A stretch of DNA of 43,763 bases, taken from contig JAQCEY010000007.1 in assembly GCA_027620075.1 (NCBI GenBank), positions 1 to 43,763 of the forward strand, read 5' to 3'. The notes under the pieces are model-generated. The model saw nothing but the letters and a program-made list of their open reading frames with translations, did no database searches and was not told the origin of the DNA. Positions 16,477 to 24,888 of the stretch are shown here, in pieces. Every line of letters starts with the position of its first letter. The stretch's first letter is position 1. Source of the DNA: Pseudomonadota bacterium. GTDB lineage: Bacteria > Pseudomonadota > Alphaproteobacteria > Rickettsiales > UBA6187. A program made the position numbers and the translations under genes.

Positions 16477-16704
16477 ATGACTTATACAGAGACAGATTTA
16501 CAGGCAGTACAGGATGCAATAACGAAATTACAAAATGGTGAGCGCGTTGTTCAGGTAGCACATGACGGCCATGTAGTAAAATATGCCGGAGTGGAATTAG
16601 ACGAGTTACTCGCACTTCGCAATCAAATAAAAACTGTAGTGAAAATTGCAGGGCAAAAACATAAACGTAGAATACAGATTATTTCTAACAAAGGGGTTTT
16701 GTAA
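16477..16704 (+). CDS. Head-tail joining protein, gpW-like
   Basis: The product has 75 residues. The length and the MTYTETDLQAVQDAI opening, a short basic hairpin (VVQVAHDGHVVKYAG) and ELDELLALRNQI match lambda gpW. It plugs the portal after packaging and makes the tail attachment site. It lies between terminase and portal exactly as in lambda and overlaps the portal ATG by one base. Confidence 0.9.
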   Translation: MTYTETDLQAVQDAITKLQNGERVVQVAHDGHVVKYAGVELDELLALRNQIKTVVKIAGQKHKRRIQIISNKGVL

Positions 16705-18191
16705 TGGGCTTGTTTTCTAAAAAAACAAAAAAGCCTAGACATAATTTAAAAGCACCCCCAACCAGTAGGATTCGTCATATTATAATGAATGCTTGGGATG
16801 GTGCCGGACAAGCTGTGCGTCTAAAAAACTGGCAGGCCAGCAGTGAATCAATCAATAGCTTATTGCTTGGGTCGCTGGATATTTTACGCAGGCGTTCACG
16901 CAAAATTGTGCTTAATAACCCTGTAGCGTTTAGCGCTATAGATACGATTGTGTCAAATTGCATTGGTACTGGTATTAAGCCGCAGTCACGATCCACCGAC
17001 TCTGCCTTTAAAGAAGAGGTGCAAGAATTATGGCTAGATTGGAAGGATGAAGCAGATTTTTACGGTGTTAATGATTTTTATGGATTGCAGGCTTTAATAT
17101 GCGCATCAATTTTGGAAGGGGGCGAATGCTTCGTAAGATTCAAAATAGCAAATCCAAGAGAAGACTTAAGTGTTCCTCTACAATTGCAGGCATTAGAATC
17201 GGAGCATTTAGACAGTTCAAAGAACGAAGTATTGTCAAACGGCAATATCGTTCGTTCAGGGATTGAGTTTAATAAACATGGCAAGCGTGTTGCTTACCAT
17301 TTATTTCCAACGCATCCCGGGGAAGATTCAGCAACAGGTGTTAATGATTCTATCCGTATTGCCGCATCGGAAATATTGCATATTTATAAACCATTGCGGA
17401 TTGGGCAGATACGAGGTGTTCCATGGCTCAGCAGAGTTTTACTGAAGCTGTACGAGCTTGATCAATATGATGATGCTGAGTTGGTACGTAAAAAAACAGC
17501 AGCGTTATTTGCTGCATTTATTACACGGCTTGATCCTGAATCTAATATGATGGGTGAAGGCGAAGCAGATAGCGATGGCTTATCTATTGCTGATCTTGAG
17601 CCTGGTACTGTTCAGCTTTTAGAGCCTGGTGAGGATATAAAATTTTCTCAGCCATCAGATGTTGGCGGTAGCTATGAACCGTTTATGCGTCAGCAGTTAC
17701 GTTTTGTAGCAATGGGTATGGGGATTACTTATGAACAATTAACCGGCGATCTTACGCAGGTAAATTTTTCATCTATCAGAGCCGGACTTATTGAGTTCAG
17801 GCGCAGATGTGAAATGTTGCAGCGACATGTTATAATATTTCAGCTATGTCGTCCTGTTTGGAAGAAATGGCTGCAGCTTGCGGTTTTATCAGGGGCAATT
17901 GACTTGCCCGATGATAAAAAAAAGCATCAAAGAGTGAAATGGATTCCGCAAGGGTTCGAATGGGTAGATCCGTTAAAAGATCAAAAAGCACAGGAATTAG
18001 CGGTAAAAAGCGGATTTAGAAGTAGATCTGAGGCGGTATCTAAGCTTGGTGGTGATTCGGAGGAAATCGATCGTGAGATTGCAGCAGATAACGCTCGCGC
18101 CGATGAGCTTGGTTTGGTTTACAACACTGACCCTCGATTAGTGAAGGAATCAAAAGTTCCTGAAGACATTGATGAAGACGAAGAAGCCTAA
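16704..18191 (+). CDS. Portal protein, lambda gpB family
   Basis: The product has 495 residues with the lambda-portal pattern: NNPVAFSAIDTIVSNCIGTGIKP near the N-terminus, an ILEGGECFVRF strand, IRGVPWLSRVL, and the conserved LRFVAMGMGITYEQL with QVNFSSIRAGL in the clip/stem region. It forms the dodecameric ring through which DNA enters and leaves. The C-terminal 30 residues are strongly acidic (EDIDEDEEA), as is common in portals. Confidence 0.95.
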   Translation: MGLFSKKTKKPRHNLKAPPTSRIRHIIMNAWDGAGQAVRLKNWQASSESINSLLLGSLDILRRRSRKIVLNNPVAFSAIDTIVSNCIGTGIKPQSRSTDSAFKEEVQELWLDWKDEADFYGVNDFYGLQALICASILEGGECFVRFKIANPREDLSVPLQLQALESEHLDSSKNEVLSNGNIVRSGIEFNKHGKRVAYHLFPTHPGEDSATGVNDSIRIAASEILHIYKPLRIGQIRGVPWLSRVLLKLYELDQYDDAELVRKKTAALFAAFITRLDPESNMMGEGEADSDGLSIADLEPGTVQLLEPGEDIKFSQPSDVGGSYEPFMRQQLRFVAMGMGITYEQLTGDLTQVNFSSIRAGLIEFRRRCEMLQRHVIIFQLCRPVWKKWLQLAVLSGAIDLPDDKKKHQRVKWIPQGFEWVDPLKDQKAQELAVKSGFRSRSEAVSKLGGDSEEIDREIAADNARADELGLVYNTDPRLVKESKVPEDIDEDEEA

Positions 18192-18226
18192 CCTTACATC
18201 TAAAAACTAATATTTGAGAAAATCAC

Positions 18227-19525
18227 ATGGATAAATCACAGCCTTTATACGGCCTGATCTCAGGTCACCCCATTAGTGGGCGTCCTATGATGCTTGAGAG
18301 AAAAGCATTTGACTATTTGCTGTCAAAATCAAATGAGCCGATGGCAGATATCAAAGCGTTTGACTTTGGTGGTAATAATAATCCCAAGCCATTTGAGCTT
18401 ATAAATGGCGTTGCTATTATTCCTGTACATGGTCCGCTTAGTAAAAGATCGGGGATCTTCGATGCATTTTTTGGCTTTACCAGCTACGAATTATTATCTG
18501 AATTACTGGGTCAGGCGCTGGATAATTCAGAGGTAAACGCAATATTGCTGGATGTTGATAGTCCAGGTGGTGAAGTTGCAGGGTTGTTTGATTTTGCTGA
18601 TGAAATCTTTACAGCAAGAACTAAAAAGCCAATATGGGCAGTTGCCAATGAGGAAGCATTTTCTGCAGCTTATGCAATAGCGTCATCTGCGAGCAAAATA
18701 TTTGTCAGCAGAACGGGTGGTATTGGCAGTATTGGAGTACTTGCTACTCATGTTGATCAGTCATCATTTGATGAAAAGCAAGGTATAAAAGTTACCACCA
18801 TTTTTGCAGGGGATCGCAAAAATGATCTTAATCCCCACGAGTCTTTAACCACGGATGCCGCCAAAGTCCTACAGGACGAAGTTAACCGCCTTTATGAAAT
18901 GTTTATCGGGCTAGTTTCACGTAATCGGAAAATAACGTCTGCCAATGTAAGAAATACTGAGGCAGGTCTATTCTTTGGATCAGATGGAATAAGCATGGGG
19001 CTAGCAGATGACATTTTAACAATGCCACAAGTCCTAGAACTGATGACCCATAAATTTCAACCTAAATTAATGAGTAAAACCATGACCAAAAACGCACCTA
19101 CACTTGAGAAAGAATCAATTGCAGAAAAAGTGGAACTAAAATCCCAAACTGATGCAGTTACTGCAAATGCAGAAATACCGGCCTCAGACCCAATTATTGA
19201 TATAGACACCATTACAAAAGAAGCGGCAGCCAAAGGACGTGCTGCATATCGTACAGAAATTCTGGAACTGGCGAAGACATGCACGGCTGCACAAATGCCC
19301 TCAATGCTGGCTGATCTGGTTGAACGCAATGTTGGAGTACAAGCTGCAAAAGATGAATTGATGCAGATGCTTGTTGCACAAAATCAGTATGGAAAATCCC
19401 TTAGCGCTGAATCCACTAGTGGAGAAACTGAAATCAGTTCATCCGTAGTTCCGTTGGAAACAGGAAAACCAAAGGAAAGTCCTGTAGTTGCCGCTGCTAA
19501 AGCAAAAGCTGCAGAAGCCAAGTAA
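18227..19525 (+). CDS. Prohead protease S49 fused to scaffold-like tail, lambda gpC type
   Basis: The product has 432 residues. Residues about 60-280 are a ClpP-like S49 serine peptidase, with nucleophile Ser146 in AFSAAYA and catalytic Lys198 in GDRKND. The substrate groove motif is DSPGGEV (111-117). The C-terminal 140 residues are helical and Ala/Glu/Lys-rich, as in the Nu3-like scaffold module of gpC. No internal scaffold start was established. The protein cleaves itself and the scaffold during head maturation. It precedes the decoration and capsid genes in the standard order. Confidence 0.93.
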   Translation: MDKSQPLYGLISGHPISGRPMMLERKAFDYLLSKSNEPMADIKAFDFGGNNNPKPFELINGVAIIPVHGPLSKRSGIFDAFFGFTSYELLSELLGQALDNSEVNAILLDVDSPGGEVAGLFDFADEIFTARTKKPIWAVANEEAFSAAYAIASSASKIFVSRTGGIGSIGVLATHVDQSSFDEKQGIKVTTIFAGDRKNDLNPHESLTTDAAKVLQDEVNRLYEMFIGLVSRNRKITSANVRNTEAGLFFGSDGISMGLADDILTMPQVLELMTHKFQPKLMSKTMTKNAPTLEKESIAEKVELKSQTDAVTANAEIPASDPIIDIDTITKEAAAKGRAAYRTEILELAKTCTAAQMPSMLADLVERNVGVQAAKDELMQMLVAQNQYGKSLSAESTSGETEISSSVVPLETGKPKESPVVAAAKAKAAEAK

Positions 19526-19576
19526 ATTATTTCCCCCTTCATTCTAAATTATAACCACTAATAAATGAGGAAAACC

Positions 19577-19951
19577 ATGCCCGCATTAACCGAACAGGAT
19601 CGCCTTGGTGATCTTTTAAAATATGAAGCACCAAATCTTTATTCAAGAGATGAGGTTATAGTTGAAACCGGACAGACTTTAGTTGCCGGCTCTGTAGTAG
19701 CTTTGCATAATGCCACCGACGAAATTGTTGAGTTAAATCCCGGAGCAGGAAGCGGCCAAGGTAATGCTTATGGCATTGTGACAGAAGAAGTGGATACGTC
19801 CACCGCCACTGTAAAAACATGGATCATAGCTCGTCATGCTCTTGTCGCTGAGGATTCTGTAATTTGGCCTTCCGGCATTTCAGCAAACCAGCTCAAAAGT
19901 GCTATCGAGGAGTTAAGAGCCCTGGGAATCATTATTAGAAAAGATATCTAA
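19577..19951 (+). CDS. Head decoration protein, lambda gpD-like
   Basis: The product has 124 residues from the ATG at 19577, chosen because GAGG precedes it by about 7 bases. An ATG at 19565 would place that ribosome site inside the gene. The fold markers are EVIVETGQTLVAGSVVA near the N-terminus and the C-terminal alpha-helix ELRALGIIIRKDI, both typical of gpD. It trimerises on the expanded capsid to stabilise it. It is directly upstream of the capsid gene. Confidence 0.9.
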   Translation: MPALTEQDRLGDLLKYEAPNLYSRDEVIVETGQTLVAGSVVALHNATDEIVELNPGAGSGQGNAYGIVTEEVDTSTATVKTWIIARHALVAEDSVIWPSGISANQLKSAIEELRALGIIIRKDI

Positions 19952-20006
19952 TTGTTGATTTTTCTATAGCCCCTTTAAACCTATTCACAAATTTGGAGAT
20001 TTTACC

Positions 20007-21017
20007 ATGCCTATGAACAATCCATTTGATGATGCGGCTTTTTCAATGACTGAATTAACCGCTGCCATTAATATTTTACCTAATAATTACGGTCTTGTTG
20101 GCCAGATCGGGCTATTTAGACCCAAGCCTGTAAGAACACGTCAAATAGCTATTGAAGAAAATAATGGTGTTTTGAATCTGTTGCCTACTCAATCTCCGGG
20201 TAGTCCCGGAACTGTTGGCAAACGTGGAAAAAGAAAATTGCGTAGCTTTAGCGTTCCACATATTCCGCATGATGATGTGGTATTACCTGAAGAGGTGCAA
20301 GGTGTCAGATCCTTTGGATCAGAAAGTCAATTACAGGCACTTTCTGATATTATAACAGAGCATTTGCAATCAATGCGTAATAAACACGCAATTACCCTCG
20401 AACATCTGCGTATGGGCGCATTAAAAGGCGTGATTCTAGATGCTGACGGTTCAACTTTACTTGACTTGTTTAGTGAATTTGAAATTACGCCAAAATCTGT
20501 CAATTTTGCGCTGGGAACTCCTACAACGGACGTAAAAAAGAAATGTTTGGAAGTAAAACGCCATATTGAAAAGAACCTTCTTGGTGAAGTTATGATCAAT
20601 GTTAGCGTTCTTGTTTCTCCGGAATTCTTTGATGCCCTTACTTCTCACGATAAAGTAAAAGTGGCGTATGAGCGCTGGCAGGAAGGTAGAGCGTTACGTG
20701 AGGATTTACGTGATGGCTTTACATTTGGTGGATTAACTTTCAGAGAATATCTGGGTGAAGCCAGCGATGGCGATGGTAATATCAGACGCTTTATTGCTGC
20801 AAATGAAGGCCATGCATTTCCAATGGGAACAATGGAAACCTTCAAGACGTATTTTTCTCCTGCCGACTTTAACGAAACGGTTAATACACTTGGCAGGCCG
20901 ATTTATGTAAAACAGGAATCACGTAAATTTGAAAGAGGCACTGACATTCATACTCAGTCAAATCCCCTGCCTATGTGCCACCGTCCGGGCGTACTTGTAA
21001 AACTTACAAATACTTAA
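20007..21017 (+). CDS. Major capsid protein, lambda gpE family
   Basis: The product has 336 residues, the usual gpE length. Recognisable features are the FRPKPVRTRQIAIEE opening strand, FSVPHIPHDDVVLPEEVQG, and the GKxxxLDADG-type segment LKGVILDADGSTLLDLF typical of the family's HK97 fold. GGAG precedes the ATG at good spacing. It forms the shell together with the decoration protein upstream. Confidence 0.95.
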   Translation: MPMNNPFDDAAFSMTELTAAINILPNNYGLVGQIGLFRPKPVRTRQIAIEENNGVLNLLPTQSPGSPGTVGKRGKRKLRSFSVPHIPHDDVVLPEEVQGVRSFGSESQLQALSDIITEHLQSMRNKHAITLEHLRMGALKGVILDADGSTLLDLFSEFEITPKSVNFALGTPTTDVKKKCLEVKRHIEKNLLGEVMINVSVLVSPEFFDALTSHDKVKVAYERWQEGRALREDLRDGFTFGGLTFREYLGEASDGDGNIRRFIAANEGHAFPMGTMETFKTYFSPADFNETVNTLGRPIYVKQESRKFERGTDIHTQSNPLPMCHRPGVLVKLTNT

Positions 21018-21020
21018 ATT

Positions 21021-21335
21021 ATGAGTAGAGAAATTATAGCAAGGGCAATGGATGATATGCTTATCCATTTGGGTGTTGATGCTGTCTATACCGGTCAGGG
21101 ATTGTCTCCTATTAATATCAGAGTTTTAAAATTTGCATCCGATGTTGAATATGAGACTGGTGATGTAAACATGGTTGGTGAAAAAGCCAAGTTTGAAATT
21201 TTGATACAAGACGTGGCAAACCCTATAGCCGATGACACCATTAACATAGATGGCACTATATATCAGATTATAGGGCTGCCCTTACGTAATTTAGACAGAA
21301 AAAGCTGGGATGTTGAAGGGCTGGTGATACCATGA
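21021..21335 (+). CDS. Putative head-tail joining protein (FII-like)
   Basis: The product has 104 residues, with no catalytic features and a mostly beta character (AKFEILIQDV, DTINIDGTIYQIIG). The position directly after the capsid gene and before GpZ is where lambda FII-type or ATP-binding-sugar-transporter-like connector proteins occur. The end overlaps the next ATG (ATGA). The assignment rests mainly on position and size. Confidence 0.6.
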   Translation: MSREIIARAMDDMLIHLGVDAVYTGQGLSPINIRVLKFASDVEYETGDVNMVGEKAKFEILIQDVANPIADDTINIDGTIYQIIGLPLRNLDRKSWDVEGLVIP

Positions 21336-21865
21336 GTAACTTATTTTCAGTCGATATAAACGGCGTTGACAATATCAGTGCTATTATTGCTGATATGAAA
21401 GCTACTGAAAAACATGCTTTGATTGCATCCATGCGGTCACTGAACAAAACGGCTTTATGGCTTCGGACGCAGGCCACTCGTAAAATCAGTAAGAATAAGC
21501 GGATTACTCAGAAAATTATAAGGCAGCGTTTACGAGTATTAAAAGCTAGTCGAAGCCAATTAAAATCACATGTTCTTGCTAGCCTTGGCGGCGTAACAGC
21601 TACAAAGGTTGGGAAACCAAGGCAAACCAGAACCGGTGCAAAGGTAAAGCAATATAATTTTCCAGGTGCATTTATAGCTACAATGCCCAGTGGACATACA
21701 GGTATTTATAAAAGAAAACGCAAAACACGTCTGCCTATTCGCGAATTAAGCATACCTTTAGAGCCGGAAAGCTCAGATATTATCGAAAGTTTTCTTGATA
21801 ACGGGGTTAAGGAGCGGTTTGAAACTATATTCAGGCGTGAATTGAAGTTTTTGGTGCAAAGATAG
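21332..21865 (+). CDS. Minor tail protein Z-like (GpZ) tail completion protein
   Basis: The product has 177 residues and is strongly basic in the middle (TRKISKNKRITQKIIRQRLR). The FPGAFIATMPSGHTGIYKRK segment is characteristic of the phage minor tail protein Z family. The PSGHTGIYKR loop is the best marker. It is thought to act at tail completion/joining. It is the last head-proximal gene before the inserted hairpin and Abi-like gene. Confidence 0.85.
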   Translation: MSNLFSVDINGVDNISAIIADMKATEKHALIASMRSLNKTALWLRTQATRKISKNKRITQKIIRQRLRVLKASRSQLKSHVLASLGGVTATKVGKPRQTRTGAKVKQYNFPGAFIATMPSGHTGIYKRKRKTRLPIRELSIPLEPESSDIIESFLDNGVKERFETIFRRELKFLVQR

Positions 21866-21872
21866 GTGTTTA

Positions 21873-21939
21873 TGGTATAAAAAAAGCCCCGGAAGCATTG
21901 TTAAGAGGCTTACCCGGGGTCAACAACTATATTATACCA
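21873..21939 (-). terminator. Nested hairpin; reads as an intrinsic terminator on the - strand
   Basis: An outer inverted repeat TGGTATAA (21873-21880) / TTATACCA (21932-21939) surrounds a GC-rich stem with arms near 21886-21896 and 21908-21920 (CCCCGG pairing with CCGGGG, plus AAGC/GCTT). On the - strand the GC stem is followed by a run of seven T, the usual intrinsic terminator form. On the + strand no T-run follows. No reverse gene lies just upstream of it on that strand, so it may stop antisense transcription or mark the edge of the inserted Abi-like cassette. Confidence 0.6.
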
Positions 21940-21953
21940 GAATAAAAGGCTAA

Positions 21954-22592
21954 GTGTCAAATCAAATGAATACTAAAAATATCCAGAAATCAATATCAGA
22001 ACCTCGTTTTGCGACCTATTTGTTGGATACCGATGGTGATGCTGACAAAGCTCTGGAGCTATATTTATGGAATTGTCGTTTGTGCGAATCTTTGTATACG
22101 CCTATTCATATATTAGAGGTCTCTCTGCGGAATAATTTTCATGATAAACTTTCTGAAGTTTATGGAAGTCATTGGTATGATGACATTAAAGATAACCTTC
22201 TTGAAAAAGACATCTCAAAAATTGAAGAAGTAAAAAAGCGTTTTTTGAGTAAAAAGAAAGAATTAAACACTGATGATATAGTTGCAACATTAAGTATGGG
22301 ATTTTGGGTAGGGTTACTTTGGCGACATTATGAAACAAAATTATGGAGGCCGTGTATTTATAATGCTTTTCCAAATGCACCAAAGCCTTTTACACGAAGT
22401 GCGGCAGCCAAGAAATTATCAGTAATAAAAGACTTACGTAATCGTATAGCACATCATGAGCCTGTTTATAATCGTAACCTTCCAGAAATGCATTCTACCT
22501 TATTAGAAACGCTTGGATGGATGTGCGAGGATACAAAACAATGGCTTATCAGTAACTCTACTTTTGATGAAGTTTACTCCCAAAAGCCATAA
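21954..22592 (+). CDS. Abi-like protein with HEPN RNase motif (cargo gene)
   Basis: The product has 212 residues. The N-terminal ISEPRFATYLL, the LYLWNCRLCESLYTPIHILE stretch and the C-terminal LRNRIAHHEPV fit the Abi-like (Abi_2-type) family. RNRIAHH (162-168) is the R-x4-H catalytic motif of HEPN ribonucleases, which in abortive-infection proteins cleave RNA and stop host growth. The start is GTG at 21954 with AAAGG before it; an ATG at 21966 is possible. It separates GpZ from the tail genes, is not part of the standard head-tail order, and has its own upstream hairpin. I infer superinfection exclusion by the prophage. Confidence 0.82.
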   Translation: MSNQMNTKNIQKSISEPRFATYLLDTDGDADKALELYLWNCRLCESLYTPIHILEVSLRNNFHDKLSEVYGSHWYDDIKDNLLEKDISKIEEVKKRFLSKKKELNTDDIVATLSMGFWVGLLWRHYETKLWRPCIYNAFPNAPKPFTRSAAAKKLSVIKDLRNRIAHHEPVYNRNLPEMHSTLLETLGWMCEDTKQWLISNSTFDEVYSQKP

Positions 22593-22605
22593 TTAACAGA
22601 AAAAC

Positions 22606-23136
22606 ATGTCCTTTATTGAAGATTTGCACTCGGCAATACTTGCTGAGATAACAACTAGTATTGCTGGAATTCAGACATCCGGTGCATATCCAAAGTTGCA
22701 AACTGCGGTTAGCGTTCCTGCTGTTTTTGTTGACCTTTCATCACTAGAGCCTGGTGATAATCCCGGAACTGAACAGGTCGCACTTGTGGCAAGGTTTGAA
22801 GCAAGGGTAATTGTAAATTCTGCTGATAATGGTTTGATGAAAGTAAGAGAGCTTGCGGTCGAGGTTGCCAAAATTATTCATAACAAAAACTTTGGTATGA
22901 AGACTAGGCTTTCAAGGTTGGTATCTATCGGGCCGGATAGTTTTAGTCCAGAGCTTGATGCTTATGATGTGTGGATTGTTGAATGGGAACAAGAATTTGA
23001 TATTGGGCTGTCTGTGTGGGATGGTACTGGTATTGTGCCTACTGAAATTTTACTTGGCTACGTGCCAAAGGTAGGAGTCCCACATGAGGATGACTATTTT
23101 GAGATACCAACACATCCACCTTTAGGATTGCCATGA
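22606..23136 (+). CDS. Putative tail terminator / completion protein
   Basis: The product has 176 residues. The beta-rich sequence with VPAVFVDLSSLEPGDNPGTEQV and ELAVEVAKIIHNKNFG resembles phage tail completion proteins found just before gpV in P2-like tails of alphaproteobacterial prophages. The end overlaps the gpV start by 4 bases. I am sure it is a structural tail gene, less sure of the exact family. Confidence 0.6.
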   Translation: MSFIEDLHSAILAEITTSIAGIQTSGAYPKLQTAVSVPAVFVDLSSLEPGDNPGTEQVALVARFEARVIVNSADNGLMKVRELAVEVAKIIHNKNFGMKTRLSRLVSIGPDSFSPELDAYDVWIVEWEQEFDIGLSVWDGTGIVPTEILLGYVPKVGVPHEDDYFEIPTHPPLGLP

Positions 23137-23648
23137 TGCAGGGTTTTGAAGTAACAGAATTAGACAGACGACTTTCCAATCTGATTCAGGTTGGAACTGT
23201 TTTAGAGGCTGATTATCCAAATGCAAAACTAAAAGTAAAAATTGGAGATATTACTACTGATTGGCTTCCCTGGTTAACCATGCGAGCTAGCAATGATACC
23301 ACGTGGTGGTCGCCTGAAATTGGCGAACAAGTTATGGTTTTAGCTCCTTCAGGGGAATTAAAACAGGCTGTAATATTATCGGCTATTTATCAAAATGCAC
23401 ATCCTGCAATTGATGATAATGATGATGTAAGCAAAACAGTTTATAAAGATGGTACTATCACCAGGTATAATCGCGATACTCACGTATTGACGGTAGATGT
23501 AAACAAAGATGGTAAGGTCGAAATAATAATAGGCGCATCGACAATAACAATGACAAATACTAATATAGAGCTTAAAAATGGTGGCTCTTCGATATTGATT
23601 ACAGATTCAAATATTAAATTATCAACTCCGAGGATTGATTTAAATTAA
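23133..23648 (+). CDS. Baseplate spike protein, P2 gpV-like
   Basis: The product has 171 residues. An OB-fold-like N-terminal half (NLIQVGTVLEADYPNAKLKVKIGD, PEIGEQVMVLAPSG) is followed by a short beta-helix-like tail of alternating hydrophobic residues (KVEIIIGASTITMTNTNIEL). This is the classic gpV layout. It forms the trimeric membrane-piercing spike, and the PAAR protein downstream should cap its tip. An unrelated DUF924 gene separates it from that partner. Confidence 0.9.
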   Translation: MMQGFEVTELDRRLSNLIQVGTVLEADYPNAKLKVKIGDITTDWLPWLTMRASNDTTWWSPEIGEQVMVLAPSGELKQAVILSAIYQNAHPAIDDNDDVSKTVYKDGTITRYNRDTHVLTVDVNKDGKVEIIIGASTITMTNTNIELKNGGSSILITDSNIKLSTPRIDLN

Positions 23649-23659
23649 CAGATAAAAAT

Positions 23660-24208
23660 ATGAATATAGCAACAACACAGGAAATATTAAATTTTTGGTT
23701 TTCAGATAATGCTCGAGATAAGTGGTTTATTAAGGATGAATCATTTGATAATGAAATCAAAAAACTGTTTCTTGCAACCTATAAAAAAGCAAAACTTGAT
23801 AAAGAAAATGCATTTGAAGGTTCGCCAGAAGGCCTGTTAGCACTTGTTATTACTCTTGATCAATTTCCAAGAAATATATTCCGTGATAAGAAGGAAGCAT
23901 TCGCTGCCGATAATATTGCACTAAAGGCTGCAAATGATGCTATCAAGAAAAATTATGATAAAAAACTAACTAATGAACAAAGAAAATTTCTTTATATGCC
24001 ATTTATGCATAGTGAGGATATTAGAGATCAACGCACTTGTGTTGCTCTTTTTAACAGAATTAAAGATCAGCAAAGTGTAGATTATGCATTGAAGCACAAG
24101 GAAATTATATTACGTTTTTCTCGGTTTCCTCACCGCAATGAAATCCTAGGGCGTAAATCTACTGATGAAGAATTGAAATTTTTGACCCAGCCTAATTCTA
24201 GTTTTTAA
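23660..24208 (+). CDS. DUF924 family protein (cargo gene)
   Basis: The product has 182 residues. The markers are ILNFWFSDNARDKWFIKD near the start, ALVITLDQFPRNIFRDK in the middle, and YMPFMHSEDIRDQ with FPHRNEILGR near the end, all diagnostic of DUF924. The family is widespread as a single chromosomal gene in bacteria and has a TPR-like helical fold of unknown function. It is not a tail component. It lies between the spike gpV and its PAAR tip. It appears to be an acquired host gene and shows no visible terminator or promoter of its own. Confidence 0.9.
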   Translation: MNIATTQEILNFWFSDNARDKWFIKDESFDNEIKKLFLATYKKAKLDKENAFEGSPEGLLALVITLDQFPRNIFRDKKEAFAADNIALKAANDAIKKNYDKKLTNEQRKFLYMPFMHSEDIRDQRTCVALFNRIKDQQSVDYALKHKEIILRFSRFPHRNEILGRKSTDEELKFLTQPNSSF

Positions 24209-24223
24209 ACTCAGGATATTATT

Positions 24224-24508
24224 ATGCCAGCAGCCACACGAAAAGGTGACGCAGGAAGCGGTCATGGCTGTTTTCCGGCACGGCCATCCACTGAAGGAAG
24301 CCCTGACGTTTTTATAAATGGCAAACCAGCGCATAGGCAGGATGACGCTTGGGGTACGCATTGTTGCGGCCCTGTTTGTCACGATGGAAAATTAGCGGCT
24401 GGATCACCAACTGTCTTTGTTAACGGAAAACCGTTAGGCAGAGTTGGCGATCCGGTAGATTGTGGGTCAACCGTTTTCGAGGGAAGCCCAAATGTTTTTG
24501 CAAATTAA
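24224..24508 (+). CDS. PAAR-domain spike tip protein
   Basis: The product has 94 residues. Repeated GSPDVFINGKPAHR, GSPTVFVNGKPLGRVGD and GSPNVF motifs with conserved His/Cys (GHGCF, HCC, CGSTVF) are those of PAAR proteins, which sharpen the contractile spike and bind a metal at the tip. It occupies the standard place in the baseplate gene cluster. Its stop overlaps tail-to-tail by 4 bases with the reverse-strand HU gene. Confidence 0.93.
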   Translation: MPAATRKGDAGSGHGCFPARPSTEGSPDVFINGKPAHRQDDAWGTHCCGPVCHDGKLAAGSPTVFVNGKPLGRVGDPVDCGSTVFEGSPNVFAN

Positions 24509-24777
24509 TTAACTGCATCTTGCAGAGTTTTTCCTGCTTTGATTTTTACAACATTTTTAGCTGCAATTTTAATTGTTTCGCCGGTGGATGGATTGCGTCC
24601 ATCTCTTGCAGGCCGCGCTATTTTCTCAAAAGTAGCAAAGCCAGGAAGAGTTACTTTGCTTCCATTTTTAACGCTGTCAGTAACGGCACTGATAAATGCA
24701 TCAACATGTTTTGCCGCATCAATTTTGGTAGAGTCGGTTGCTTTGGCAATTGCTTCTATAAGTTCAGATTTATTCAC
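24505..24777 (-). CDS. HU-family DNA-binding protein (cargo gene)
   Basis: The product has 90 residues, the exact length of HU-beta. MNKSELIEAIAKATDSTKIDA, the FATFEK strand, and the arm with GRNPSTGETIKIAAK and its conserved Arg-Asn-Pro are all present. The start is GTG at 24777 with AAGGAG before it. HU bends and compacts DNA. In a prophage it may shape the origin or lytic DNA, or substitute for host HU. It is on the reverse strand between PAAR and gpW and has a promoter-like sequence upstream, so it may be expressed from the prophage independently of tail genes. Confidence 0.95.
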   Translation of the reverse strand: MNKSELIEAIAKATDSTKIDAAKHVDAFISAVTDSVKNGSKVTLPGFATFEKIARPARDGRNPSTGETIKIAAKNVVKIKAGKTLQDAVN

Positions 24778-24813
24778 AGGATACTCCTTTTATTGGGGGT
24801 TGGTAACAACTTC

Positions 24814-24842
24814 ACAATAAATTGGAATACCCTTTAAGACAA
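24814..24842 (-). promoter_or_regulatory. Candidate sigma70-type promoter for the HU gene
   Basis: Reading the - strand, TTGTCT (revcomp of 24837-24842) and TATTGT (revcomp of 24814-24819) are separated by 17 bases, 37 bases or so before the GTG of the HU gene. Each hexamer matches the consensus at four of six positions. It would allow HU expression independent of the lytic operon. Confidence 0.4.
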
Positions 24843-24888
24843 CAGATTTTAAGCGGGTTATTTTGACCTGTTTTTTTATGGACGCAAT

